Source: Zoogloeaceae bacterium G21618-S1 (GTDB lineage: Bacteria; Pseudomonadota; Gammaproteobacteria; Burkholderiales; Rhodocyclaceae). From it: DNA of 64,000 nucleotides. Below are positions 26,235-35,207 of the stretch, piece by piece. The notes under the pieces were generated by a model. The model saw only the letters and a program-made list of their open reading frames with translations, searched no databases and was not told the DNA's origin. The position numbers and the translations under genes were made by a program. Positions within the stretch are counted from its first letter, which is position 1; the number at the start of each line of letters is the position of its first letter. Location of the stretch: assembly GCA_027214125.1 (NCBI GenBank), contig JAPWHF010000011.1, forward strand, positions 1 to 64,000. Direction: 5' to 3'.

Positions 26235-27743
26235 ATGGCACATCCCGACACCGACACCCCGCCCCCACACACCCATTGGCTCGGCCGCGGCCTGCTCTGG
26301 CTGCCCTGGGTGCTCGCCCTGGTCGGCGGCATCTACGCGCTCGGCCGCTTCACCGCCGACATCCCGGTGGCCTACGCCGACGCGCCAAGCCATTTCAAAT
26401 ACGGCTCCACTGGCGGCGAACGCGAATCGGGCTTTCCCTACTGGATCTGGAAGGTGCTACCCAAGGTCTGCGCCGAGCACCTGCCCGGCGACGGCTACCG
26501 CTCAATCGGCTTCACCTACGAGCCGGGCAAGGACTTGCCCATCGGCGTGTCCAAGCGCTTCAACCTCGGCATCGACCGCGTCTTCCTCAACTGCGCGGCC
26601 TGCCATGCCAGCACCGTGCGCGACGCGCCGGGCGCCGCGCCGGCGGTGTACCTCGGCATGCCGGCGCACCGACTCGACCTCAAAGGCTTCGAGACCTTCT
26701 TCTTCAACTGTGCGGCGGGGCCGAAGTTTCGCAGCGAGTTCATCGTCCCCGAGATCGAAGAAGCCGCCGGCGGCCTCAGCCCGCTCGACCGCTACGTGGT
26801 GTACCCGGTGGCGATCAGCCTGATGCGCGAGCGCCTGCTCATGCTGCGCGAACGTTTCGCCTTCGCCTTCGCGCAGCCCGACTGGGGGCCGGGCCGGGTG
26901 GACACCTTCAACTCGGCCAAGATCCTGTTCAACTTCCCCATGCACCAGTTGCCCAAAAAGGAGCTACTCGGCGCCTCGGACTTCCCCTCCATCTGGCTGC
27001 AAGGCCCGCGCATGAAGCGCGACGACGGCGAGCGCATGGAGCTGCACTGGGACGGCAACAACACCCGCACCGAAGAGCGCAACAAGAGCGCCGCCTTCGG
27101 CACCGGCACCACGCCGCCCACGATCGACCTGCGCGCCATCGGCCGCATTGAAGACTGGCTGCTCGAGCTCACCCCGCCGCCCTGGCCCTATGCCATCGAC
27201 AAAACCAAGGCCGAGCGCGGCAAGGCCGTGTACGCCGCCACCTGCGCCGCCTGCCACGGTGCCGACGGGCGCGACTTTGCCGGTGAGTATGTCGGCCATG
27301 TCACGCCAATCGCCCACATCGGCACCGATCGCGCCCGGCTCGATTCCTACACCTACACCCTGGCGGTCAACCAGAGCACGCTCTACGCCGGCTACCCGCA
27401 CCGCTTCCAGCATTTCCGCAAAACGCACGGCTACGCCAACATGCCGCTCGACGGCCTGTGGCTGCGCGGCCCCTACCTGCACAACGGCTCGGTGCCCACC
27501 GTGCGTGACCTGCTCGAACCGGCCGCCCTGCGCCCCACCACCTTCTGGCGCGGCAACGACATCATCGACCGCGACCGCCTCGGCTTTGTCTCCGACGTGG
27601 CCGCCGAACCCGACCGCAGCTACTTCCTGTTCGACACCACCGAACCCGGCAACGGCAACGGCGGCCACGAAGGCGCGGCCTACGGCACCACGCTGGCGCC
27701 CGAGGACAAGGACGCCATCGTCGAATATCTGAAGACGTTTTGA
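26235..27743 (+). CDS. Membrane-anchored diheme protein of the MauG/RoxA-like superfamily
   Basis: This is a 502-residue protein. An N-terminal membrane anchor (about 17-37) is followed by a periplasmic part with heme sites CAACH (about 119) and CAACHGADG (about 337). Near the C-terminus is GLWLRGPYLHNGSVPTVRDLL, the hallmark of diheme peroxidase-like enzymes (CCP, MauG, RoxA). Substitution of the usual peroxidase length (about 330) by 500 residues brings it closer to RoxA-like oxygenases, but no specific reaction is claimed. It is strikingly similar in plan to the next gene, so the two are probably duplicates. It starts 11 bp after the previous stop. Confidence 0.75.
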   Translation: MAHPDTDTPPPHTHWLGRGLLWLPWVLALVGGIYALGRFTADIPVAYADAPSHFKYGSTGGERESGFPYWIWKVLPKVCAEHLPGDGYRSIGFTYEPGKDLPIGVSKRFNLGIDRVFLNCAACHASTVRDAPGAAPAVYLGMPAHRLDLKGFETFFFNCAAGPKFRSEFIVPEIEEAAGGLSPLDRYVVYPVAISLMRERLLMLRERFAFAFAQPDWGPGRVDTFNSAKILFNFPMHQLPKKELLGASDFPSIWLQGPRMKRDDGERMELHWDGNNTRTEERNKSAAFGTGTTPPTIDLRAIGRIEDWLLELTPPPWPYAIDKTKAERGKAVYAATCAACHGADGRDFAGEYVGHVTPIAHIGTDRARLDSYTYTLAVNQSTLYAGYPHRFQHFRKTHGYANMPLDGLWLRGPYLHNGSVPTVRDLLEPAALRPTTFWRGNDIIDRDRLGFVSDVAAEPDRSYFLFDTTEPGNGNGGHEGAAYGTTLAPEDKDAIVEYLKTF

Positions 27744-27775
27744 GGGCCCGCCCATGAACATCCTCCCGCAAAAAC

Positions 27776-27838
27776 GTAGCCCGGATGCAGCGCACCTCCC
27801 CGGCGCACCCCGTAGGGTGGGCGGCTTGCCCGCCCACC
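27776..27838 (+). repeat. Intergenic repeats inside the cytochrome operon
   Basis: A GTAGCCCGGATGCAGCGCA element is followed by GTAGGGTGGGC...GCCCGCCCACC, whose arms (27816-27822 and 27832-27838) form a hairpin. Both look like dispersed repeats of this lineage. They occupy most of the 135 bp between the fourth and fifth heme-cluster genes and could attenuate transcription or stabilise the upstream mRNA. Confidence 0.5.
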
Positions 27839-27878
27839 AACCCGCCGGCACCGGCACATCACCCGGAGGGCCCGCAAC

Positions 27879-29348
27879 ATGAGCCTTGCCACCCAACCCA
27901 AACCCCGTCGCACCTGGCTCGCCATCCTCGGCTTGGTCGTACTCATCGGCATCGCCGCCGGCGTCTACGGCTGGGTCAAATTCTTCCGTGAAGTGCCGCA
28001 GCCGGCTTGGATCACCGACAACCCCGAGATGCGCTTCAAGTACGGCTCGATCGGCGCCGAGGCTGACGCCGGCATTCCGTACTGGATCTTCTACGTGCTG
28101 CCACGCGTCTTCCCCGAAAAGCTGCCCGGCCCTGGCGGCTACGCCAGCTTCGGCGTCGCCTGGGAGCAAGGCATGGAGCTGCCCGTCGGCTTCACCAAGA
28201 AAACCATCGGCTTCGACCGCGTCGCCAACACCTGCGCCGTGTGCCACACCGCCACCTACCGCGCGTCGGTCGACTCCAACCCGGTGTTCGTGCCCACCGG
28301 CCCCAACCACACGCTCGATCTGGCCGCCTTCTTCCGCTTTCTCATCGACTGCGCCAAAGACCCGCGTTTCGACCCCGACGTGCTCATGCGCGAAATCAAT
28401 CTGGTCACCGACCTGAGCTGGGACGACGCGCTCATCTACCGCTACCTGCTGATCCCCATCACCAAAAAGCGCCTGCTCGAACGCCAGACCCAGTTCGCCT
28501 GGCTGTATCACAGCGCCTTCCCCGACTGGGGTCGTGGCCGCGACGACTCGATGAACCTCACCAAGTACTTCATGATCGAGTGGCCGATGGACGAAACCTT
28601 CGGCCCCACCGACATGCCCTCGATCTGGAACCTCGGCAAATACCAGCCCGACAAAGGCCATCGCATGAACTTTGCCGGCGACAGCCACAATGCGCGCTCG
28701 GTGGTCATCGACTCCGCCCTCGGCCTGCTCGGCGCCCCGCCCAAGGACAATGCCGAATTCCTCAAGCAGATCGACTGGATGCTCGACTACCTCAAGGCCG
28801 CCCGCGCTCCGGCCTACCCCTTCGCCATCGACAGCGCGATGGCCGAGCAAGGCAAAGCCGTGTTCGACGCCACCTGCGCCGGCTGCCACGCCTCGGAGCG
28901 CACCGGCACCGTCGTGCCCGTCGAAGAGGTCGGCACCAGTCGCGACCGCATGGACACCTGGAACGAAAAGGCCGCCTACGAAGCCAACAAGGTTGTCACC
29001 GACATGGGCATCGAGCGCGAAGGCCTGGTCGAAGAACCCCTGCGTGGGTATGTGGCCGCCTTTCTCGACGGCATATGGCTACGCGCGCCCTACCTGCACA
29101 ACGGCTCCGTACCCACCCTGCGCGACCTGCTCGAGCCGCCGGACGCGCGCCCGGTCACCTTCTGGCGCGGCTACAACCTGTACGACCGCGAGCGAATCGG
29201 CTATGTCACCGCAGGCGAAGACGCCGAGTACTACGGCAGCCTGCATGACACCCGGCTCAAGGGCGGCGGCAATCAGGGGCATGACTACGGCACCGGGCTT
29301 CCCGACGAGGACAAGGCAGCCCTGATGGAATACCTGAAAACGCTATAG
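27879..29348 (+). CDS. Membrane-anchored diheme protein, paralogue of the previous gene
   Basis: This is a 489-residue protein. It has an N-terminal anchor (about 13-33), then FKYGSIGAE..AGIPYWIFYVLP, nearly the same as FKYGSTGGE..SGFPYWIWKVLP in the 26235-27743 protein. Heme sites are CAVCH (about 118) and CAGCH (about 332). GIWLRAPYLHNGSVPTLRDLLEP is the MauG/RoxA-type distal motif. CCCGGAGGG lies before the ATG. It is separated from its paralogue by repeats but co-directional. The reaction is unknown. Confidence 0.75.
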   Translation: MSLATQPKPRRTWLAILGLVVLIGIAAGVYGWVKFFREVPQPAWITDNPEMRFKYGSIGAEADAGIPYWIFYVLPRVFPEKLPGPGGYASFGVAWEQGMELPVGFTKKTIGFDRVANTCAVCHTATYRASVDSNPVFVPTGPNHTLDLAAFFRFLIDCAKDPRFDPDVLMREINLVTDLSWDDALIYRYLLIPITKKRLLERQTQFAWLYHSAFPDWGRGRDDSMNLTKYFMIEWPMDETFGPTDMPSIWNLGKYQPDKGHRMNFAGDSHNARSVVIDSALGLLGAPPKDNAEFLKQIDWMLDYLKAARAPAYPFAIDSAMAEQGKAVFDATCAGCHASERTGTVVPVEEVGTSRDRMDTWNEKAAYEANKVVTDMGIEREGLVEEPLRGYVAAFLDGIWLRAPYLHNGSVPTLRDLLEPPDARPVTFWRGYNLYDRERIGYVTAGEDAEYYGSLHDTRLKGGGNQGHDYGTGLPDEDKAALMEYLKTL

Positions 29349-29416
29349 GCCGCCGATGTGTCGCATTGCCTCCGGCACCGACCTGCCCGGAGACAGCAGC
29401 AGGCTGCGGATCATCC

Positions 29417-29463
29417 ATGCATTTGTCTTTCCGGCGCCCGTCACCGGACGGAAGGCAATGCAT
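29417..29463 (+). promoter_or_regulatory. Long inverted repeat in the leader of the receiver-EAL gene
   Basis: ATGCATT...TTTCCG and CGGAAG..AATGCAT can pair over about 14 positions with one or two mismatches, around a 17-base loop. It lies 65 bases before the start of the next gene and 70 after the heme cluster. It lacks a T-run. It could be an operator or mRNA structure. Confidence 0.4.
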
Positions 29464-29527
29464 ACCGAGTGAAAACGGAATACTCTCATGGGATGCCCAT
29501 TCGCCATGCCAGCGAAGGAAACGTTTC

Positions 29528-31771
29528 ATGGTCACCCTGTCCCCCAATGCTCAAGACGACGACACGCTGATAGGCTTTCGGGACGAAGACCCGCCCCCCC
29601 TCACGCTGCCACTGCGCCCTTGGCGCGTGCTGGCGGTCGACGACGACCGCGGCTTTCAGCAGGCACTGGCCCATGCCCTGGGCGATCTGCACATCCTCGG
29701 GCGGCCGCTTGAATTGGTGCAGGCCTACTGCCTGTCCGAGGCGGCACGCCTGCTCGCCAAGGATCACGATTTCGCGGTGATCCTCGCGGATGTGGTGATG
29801 GAGACCGAAGATGCCGGGCTGCGTCTGGTCAAGGGCGTGCGCGAAATGCTCGGTCTGTACGAGCCGCGCATCGTGCTACTCACCGGCCAGCCGGGCTTCG
29901 CACCGGTCGACGAGGTGATGGAAACCTACGACCTGTCCGACTACTGCCTCAAGTCCGACCTGGCCAGCCGCGGCCTCAAGAACGTGCTCACCGCGGCCAT
30001 CCGCAGCTACAGCCAACTCAGCGCGGTTTCCTCCGCACGCAAAGGCCTGCAGCTGATTCTCGAAGCCAGCAACCGGCTCACCACTGCGCGCACCCTAGAG
30101 CAGATTGCCAGCACCGTACTGATCGAGCTGGCGGATCTGCTGCAAGTGCCGGCCGAGGGCATCGTCTGCGTCGAAGGGAGCGACAGCGCCGAAGACGCCC
30201 CCCGCGGGCCGATCATCGTTGGCGCCGCCGGCCAGTTCGCACCCTATCTGAACAGCGCGCTCCGGACCCTGCCCGACCGCAACATTGCCGAGTGCATTGT
30301 GGCCTCTCTCGATGGCCATCGCCCCATTGAACGGAACGACTGCCAGGTGCTGTATTTCCCGCACCAACACGCGATGGCCGACTACGCGGTGTACCTGTCC
30401 ACCGGCCGGCCACTGGAGACGTCCGAACACGAGTTGCTCGGCGTATTCGCCGCCAACGCCTCGAAAGGCTTCGGCAATGTCGCGTTGATCAGCCGCCTCG
30501 ACCGCATGGCCTACGAAGACGAACTCCTGCACATTCCGAACCGCGCGGCGCTGCTGCGAGAGATCGGCCGCCGGCGGATCGGCACCGGCGGCGGCCAGCA
30601 CCGCATGCTGCTGATCGATCTGGATAATTTCTCCGGGCTCAACGATGCCTTCGGTGTCGCACTGGGCAACCGTATCCTCGACGCACTGGTCGGACCGCTG
30701 CGCCAGGCCTTCCCGCCGCCGACCATGATCGCCCGTATCACCGCCGACCTGTTTGCCATCCTTGGCCTCGCCGATCAGGTCGACAGCGCCCATGCGATGG
30801 CCATTTTCGACCAACCGCTGCGCCTGGACAATGACCACTACCGCCTCACCGCCTGCATCACCGAACTCACCCTCGACGCCGTCACCGGCAACGCGGACGA
30901 ACTGCTGCGCGCGGCATGGACCAGCCTGCGCGCCGCCAAGCAGCGCGGACCAGGCAGTAGCGTGGCCTACGATCCGGATATCGAGCGGCAAGCCGGCAAG
31001 CGCTTTGCCCTGATGTCACGACTGGGCCAGGATCTGCAGCATGACGCGCTGTTCCTGGTCTTTCAGCCCCAGATCTGCCTGATCACCGGCCGCCTTGTCG
31101 GCGCCGAAGCCTTGCTGCGCTGGCGGACCGACGAGGGCTTCATCCCCCCCGCCGAGTTCATCCCGGTCGCTGAAAAATCGGCCTATATCCACGCCATCGG
31201 CGATCGTGTGATGCAACAGGCCTGCGAGGCGCTCAAGGCCCTCGATGCCGCGGGAATGGACGACCTGGGCCTGAGTGTTAACGTGTCGGCGCGCCAGTTC
31301 GACACCCCCGGCCTGGCAGCGCGGATCGCCGCCCGCTGCGCCGAGGCCGGGATCGCCCTGTGCCGACTCGCCATCGAAATCACCGAAACCGCGGCCATGA
31401 GCAATTTCAGCCACGTCGCCCAGGAACTGCGCACGCATCGTGCCGCAGGCGGCATCGTCGCGATCGACGATTTCGGCACCGGCCTGTCCTCACTCGAATA
31501 CCTGCGCGACCTGCCGGCCGACCATCTCAAGATCGATCTCAGCTTCGTCCGCCACCTGGAGCACGACGAGCGCAACCGCCAGATCGTCCGCATGATTATC
31601 AAACTGGGGCGTAGCCTCGGCGTCGGACTGATCGCCGAAGGCGTCGAAACCCGCGGTCAGGCCGACTGGCTGCGCGACAATGGCTGCCAGGCCGGTCAGG
31701 GCTGGCTGTTCGCCAAGCCACTGCCCCTGCCGGAATTCATCGCCTTCTGCCAACAATACACCACGCCTTGA
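29528..31771 (+). CDS. Response regulator with DUF3369, degenerate GGDEF and EAL domains
   Basis: This is a 747-residue cytoplasmic c-di-GMP phosphodiesterase. The receiver (about 33-150) has VDDD, the phosphorylated Asp in LADVVME and Lys in CLKSD. DUF3369 lies at about 175-330. The GGDEF domain (about 355-480) has lost its motif (ITADLF), so it should not make c-di-GMP. The EAL domain (about 500-740) keeps EALLRW, NVSARQF, EITET, IDDFGTG, LKIDLSF and EGVET, so hydrolysis to pGpG is expected. GAAGGAA precedes ATG 29528. Its stop overlaps the start of the kinase gene (TGATG), so the kinase is the probable phosphodonor. Confidence 0.9.
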   Translation: MVTLSPNAQDDDTLIGFRDEDPPPLTLPLRPWRVLAVDDDRGFQQALAHALGDLHILGRPLELVQAYCLSEAARLLAKDHDFAVILADVVMETEDAGLRLVKGVREMLGLYEPRIVLLTGQPGFAPVDEVMETYDLSDYCLKSDLASRGLKNVLTAAIRSYSQLSAVSSARKGLQLILEASNRLTTARTLEQIASTVLIELADLLQVPAEGIVCVEGSDSAEDAPRGPIIVGAAGQFAPYLNSALRTLPDRNIAECIVASLDGHRPIERNDCQVLYFPHQHAMADYAVYLSTGRPLETSEHELLGVFAANASKGFGNVALISRLDRMAYEDELLHIPNRAALLREIGRRRIGTGGGQHRMLLIDLDNFSGLNDAFGVALGNRILDALVGPLRQAFPPPTMIARITADLFAILGLADQVDSAHAMAIFDQPLRLDNDHYRLTACITELTLDAVTGNADELLRAAWTSLRAAKQRGPGSSVAYDPDIERQAGKRFALMSRLGQDLQHDALFLVFQPQICLITGRLVGAEALLRWRTDEGFIPPAEFIPVAEKSAYIHAIGDRVMQQACEALKALDAAGMDDLGLSVNVSARQFDTPGLAARIAARCAEAGIALCRLAIEITETAAMSNFSHVAQELRTHRAAGGIVAIDDFGTGLSSLEYLRDLPADHLKIDLSFVRHLEHDERNRQIVRMIIKLGRSLGVGLIAEGVETRGQADWLRDNGCQAGQGWLFAKPLPLPEFIAFCQQYTTP

Positions 31772-33723
31772 TGGCCGCCGCCAACGCTGCCTTTGCCACG
31801 ACCGGCACCGGTCTGCGCACCCGGCTGCGTCCCCTGTGGATTCTGCTGACCTACGTCTTGCCATGGTGGCTGCTGGTGCCCGTGCTCTCTGTTCTGCTCT
31901 ATCAGAGCCGGCTACAAAACGACTTGACCCACCTGGCCGTGACACAGGCCGACTATGTCGACACCCGCGCTGCAGTGCTCACCGACGCGCTGGTCCGCCT
32001 GACCAACGACATCCGCCTGGTCGAGCGCGTCACCCGCAGCGCCCACCAGCACCTGCCCGAGTCTGCCGCCCGCGACCGGCTCGCCTACTTTTTTGTCGAT
32101 CTCCTCGAAGCGCACCCCTACTACGCCCAGGCACGCCTGCTCGACGCGGCCTGCCATGAGCGTGTGCGGATCGAGCGCGGCGCCGGGGCTCGCCCCATCC
32201 GCGTGGCCGACGATGCCTTCCAGGACAAATCGCGCCGCCCATACTGCACCGAAACCCAGGCACTGCCCGACGGGGAGGTCTATCTGTCGCCGCTCGATGC
32301 CAATATCGAGTTCGAGCGCGTAGTCCTGCCGCTCCAGCCGGTGCTGCGCATCGCTACGCGCGTCACCCAGGCCGACGGCACGCCGCTGGGCATCGTCGTG
32401 CTCAACTACGACGCCGCACCGCTGCTCGCCGCATTCACCGACAGTACCCGACCCGATGCGGCGCTGATCAACGCGGACGGTTACTGGCTGCACGCGCCCG
32501 ACCCGGCCGACGCGTTCGGCTTCGTGACTGGCCAGCATGACCGACGCCTCGGCCTCCGCTATCCCGACGTGTGGGCGCACGTTCGCGATAGCACGCGTAA
32601 CACGGGGCAAATTCAGCTCCCCACCGGCCTATGGACATTCCGCCGTCTGGCCCCGGCCAGCACTGCGCCGCAGCTGCATGCACCAACCTGGTATGTGCTC
32701 AGCCAGATCCCGCCCGACGCGCTGGCCCAGGTGCGCAACAAGCAGCGCGCCGTGCACCTGGGCTTCGCCGGCACCGTTTTACTGGTGCTCACCGGCTTGT
32801 CCCTGGCGCTGGCCACCAGCCGCCTCCGTCAGCAACGCATCGGCGACGCCCTGGCCCGCAGTAACCAGGAGCTGGCGCAATCGCTGACCCGGCTCGAACA
32901 GTCCCAGGACGAACTGGTGCGCAGTGCCAAACTCGCCTCGCTCGGTCTGATGGTTGCCGGCGTGGCGCATGAACTGAACACCCCGCTCGGCGCCGCCATG
33001 CTGGCCAGCGGCAGTTTGCAGGCCCAACTCGCGACGCTCGAAAAAGCGTTTTCCGACGGCCTGCGCCGCTCCGACATGACGCGCTTCACCCAGGCCCACG
33101 CCGCCGGTCTGGCCCTGCTGCGCGACAACCTGCAGCGCGCCGCCGAGCTGATTCGCCAGTTCAAGGAAGTCGCGGCCGATCGTGCCACCGCTACCCGCCA
33201 CCGCTTCGATCTGGCCGACATGGTCGGCAAAGTGCTGACGCTGATGCAAAGCGAACTCAAACACACTCGCCATCGCGTCGACGTCGACATCCCCGCCGGG
33301 CAGATGCTCGACAGCTACCCGGGCCCGCTCGGCCAGATCGTCCAGAACCTGGTCAGCAACGCCGTGCACCACGCCTACACCGATGGCCGGGTCGGCCACA
33401 TCCGCATTAACGCGCAGGCGGCCGAGGCGCAGGTGACGCTGTCGGTGATCGATGACGGGCGCGGCATCCCTGCCGAAGCACGGACGCACATCTGGGACCC
33501 CTTCTTCACCACCCGGCGACACCAGGGCGGCACCGGCCTGGGCCTGCATCTGTGCCAGCAACTCGCCACCGCCGTGCTCGGCGGCACGCTGATCCTGGTC
33601 GACACGGCGGCGGGTCAAGGTACCGAATTCCGGCTGACGCTACCCGCCTCCGCCCCGGACGATCCGGCGCCCGGCGCAGAGCGCGCGGCCGCCCAGCCGT
33701 CGACACCAGACCGACGCGCTTAG
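31771..33723 (+). CDS. Sensor histidine kinase
   Basis: This is a 650-residue membrane kinase. It has a first membrane helix (about 23-45), a periplasmic dCache-like sensor (about 50-325) with DADGYWLHAPDP-like core, and a second helix (about 328-348). A short coiled coil is followed by an HK domain with VAHELNTPLG (phosphorylated His about 403) and an HATPase domain with NLVSNAVHHA, DDGRGIP and GGTGLGLHLC. The start overlaps the stop of the receiver-EAL gene, so both form a two-component pair controlling c-di-GMP. The ligand is unknown. Confidence 0.9.
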   Translation: MAAANAAFATTGTGLRTRLRPLWILLTYVLPWWLLVPVLSVLLYQSRLQNDLTHLAVTQADYVDTRAAVLTDALVRLTNDIRLVERVTRSAHQHLPESAARDRLAYFFVDLLEAHPYYAQARLLDAACHERVRIERGAGARPIRVADDAFQDKSRRPYCTETQALPDGEVYLSPLDANIEFERVVLPLQPVLRIATRVTQADGTPLGIVVLNYDAAPLLAAFTDSTRPDAALINADGYWLHAPDPADAFGFVTGQHDRRLGLRYPDVWAHVRDSTRNTGQIQLPTGLWTFRRLAPASTAPQLHAPTWYVLSQIPPDALAQVRNKQRAVHLGFAGTVLLVLTGLSLALATSRLRQQRIGDALARSNQELAQSLTRLEQSQDELVRSAKLASLGLMVAGVAHELNTPLGAAMLASGSLQAQLATLEKAFSDGLRRSDMTRFTQAHAAGLALLRDNLQRAAELIRQFKEVAADRATATRHRFDLADMVGKVLTLMQSELKHTRHRVDVDIPAGQMLDSYPGPLGQIVQNLVSNAVHHAYTDGRVGHIRINAQAAEAQVTLSVIDDGRGIPAEARTHIWDPFFTTRRHQGGTGLGLHLCQQLATAVLGGTLILVDTAAGQGTEFRLTLPASAPDDPAPGAERAAAQPSTPDRRA

Positions 33724-34670
33724 CCTGCGACATGCGACCCGCGCCGCCCTGTCTTCGAGCGCGGCGCGGGGGGGCCGAAGATTTCCTGCCGCGCCGCCTG
33801 CTGGATGGCCAGAATCTCGGGCCGGGTAAGCTTGCCTTCGGTGGTGATGGCATAGAGCTGCTCAATCACTTCGTCGATCTGACCGACCACTTCAACACCG
33901 TACTGCCGGCAGACGTAATCGTTGGTGGCACTTGGCGCAGCAAAGAAGCCGGCGCCCGCCTGGCCAAAGGCCTTGAGCAGGGCGCTGTCGTCGAACTCGG
34001 CGATGACTCGCGGCCGGATACCATGACGATCGAACCATTCGCTCAGCGGGGCATGGATGGCGGTGTCTTCGCCTGGCATCAGGAACGGCGCATGGTCGAG
34101 ACAGCCGGGAAACGGGCCGCTGTGCGCCTGTCGCACCGCCGTGCTGGCCATCACCGACAGCGCGCTTTCACCGAGCAAGTGATTGAAGCCGCGCACGCTC
34201 AAGCGCGCGGGCATGGGTCGGTCGGCAATGACCAGGTCGAGACGGTGAATGGCCAAGTCGGCCAACAGCGCGTCGAGTCGACCTTCGCGGCAGGTGAGTT
34301 TGACCGGGTCGTCGAGGCGCAGCGCGGGTGAGACCAGGCGATAGGCGACGGCCTTGGGCACGGAATCGGAGATACCAATGCGAAGGGGCTGCATGTCGCG
34401 CGCGGCTGGATCGCCGACGATGTCGAGAATTTCATCACCCAGCGAGAAGATGGTTTCGGCGTGCGCCAGGATGCGTTTGCCCGTCACCGACAGGATCAGG
34501 CGCCGGCCTTCGCGCTCAAACAACTTTGCGCCCAGACTCGCTTCCAGTGCTGTGATCTGACTACTGATAGCGTGCGGCGTGAGGTGGAGTGACTCCGCAG
34601 CACGCACGATGCTGCCGGCCTTGGCCACGGCCCAGAAGTAACGAAGGTGTTTGTAGTTGAGCGACGCCAC
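33720..34670 (-). CDS. nhaR: NhaR-like LysR-family regulator
   Basis: This is a 316-residue protein. The N-terminus (MASLNYKHLRYFWAVAKAGS, from a GTG start) and the HTH AAESLHLTPHAISSQITALE closely follow E. coli NhaR, the activator of the Na+/H+ antiporter gene nhaA. Further NhaR-like blocks are EFDDSALLKAFG and AIFA/AAPSATNDY. No nhaA is adjacent. It is divergent from the HPF/TerB/CBS gene set, with a possible LysR operator at 34702-34718 between them. The symbol reflects family resemblance, not proven function. Its last codons touch the end of the kinase gene. Confidence 0.8.
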   Translation of the reverse strand: MASLNYKHLRYFWAVAKAGSIVRAAESLHLTPHAISSQITALEASLGAKLFEREGRRLILSVTGKRILAHAETIFSLGDEILDIVGDPAARDMQPLRIGISDSVPKAVAYRLVSPALRLDDPVKLTCREGRLDALLADLAIHRLDLVIADRPMPARLSVRGFNHLLGESALSVMASTAVRQAHSGPFPGCLDHAPFLMPGEDTAIHAPLSEWFDRHGIRPRVIAEFDDSALLKAFGQAGAGFFAAPSATNDYVCRQYGVEVVGQIDEVIEQLYAITTEGKLTRPEILAIQQAARQEIFGPPAPRSKTGRRGSHVAG

Positions 34671-34701
34671 AGCTCAATAGCTCCATATTTTTGATGTTTC
34701 G

Positions 34702-34718
34702 ACTCAGTATATTTGAGT
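34702..34718. promoter_or_regulatory. Candidate LysR-type operator
   Basis: ACTCA (34702-34706) and TGAGT (34714-34718) form an inverted repeat with a 7-base AT-rich spacer, within the T-N11-A style of LysR boxes. It lies 30 bp upstream of the NhaR-like start and 60 bp before the HPF-like start in an unusually AT-rich intergenic stretch. Confidence 0.45.
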
Positions 34719-34778
34719 TTTATCGATCATACGCCTGAACTAGAGTGAAGCGGTCTTTCACCAAAGCAGGAGTTCGTG

Positions 34779-35147
34779 ATGCACGTCGAGATCAAAAGCC
34801 AGGGCTTCGAAATGACACTGGCCTTGCGCAATTACACCTTGCAGCGTTTGCAGTCTTCGATGGGCTTGGTGCGCGACCGTGCCCGTCACATCAGCGTTCA
34901 TCTATCCGACGAGAACGGCCCCCGTGGCGGTGTGGATAAGCGCTGCATGGTCGCGATCCGCATCGCCGGTGGCGCGCCGGTGGTGGTCGAAGACACCCGG
35001 ACCGACATGTACAGCGCGATCGATCGCGTGGCCAAGCGCGCGCTGAATTCGCTGGTTCGCCGGCTGTCGCGCAACCGCAATCGCCGCGGACGCGGTGCCC
35101 GGCACTCGATACTCGACACCGCCGACAGTTCTGCGGAAGCGGCTTAA
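34779..35147 (+). CDS. HPF/YfiA-like ribosome-associated protein
   Basis: This 122-residue protein matches the ribosome hibernation promoting factor fold: MHVEIKSQGFEMTLALRNYT, the TDMYSAIDRVAKRALNSLVRRL helix typical of HPF, and a basic RNRNRRGRG region. The C-terminal 20 residues extend beyond short HPF. AGGAG six bases ahead decides ATG 34779. It would bind the 30S subunit near the decoding centre under stress. It is the first gene of the set HPF-like, TerB-like, CBS. Confidence 0.85.
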   Translation: MHVEIKSQGFEMTLALRNYTLQRLQSSMGLVRDRARHISVHLSDENGPRGGVDKRCMVAIRIAGGAPVVVEDTRTDMYSAIDRVAKRALNSLVRRLSRNRNRRGRGARHSILDTADSSAEAA

Positions 35148-35207
35148 GACCGCCCTACGCGCGCCTGACCCCAACGCCCGCAGCACACCAACAACAGGAC
35201 ATAAACG

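Noticed and set aside
20829-29348. Ordinary cytochrome c peroxidase operon
   Set aside because: The proteins are much longer than CCP, include a large Cys-rich member and a second class without the LHN motif, and lack CCP neighbours.
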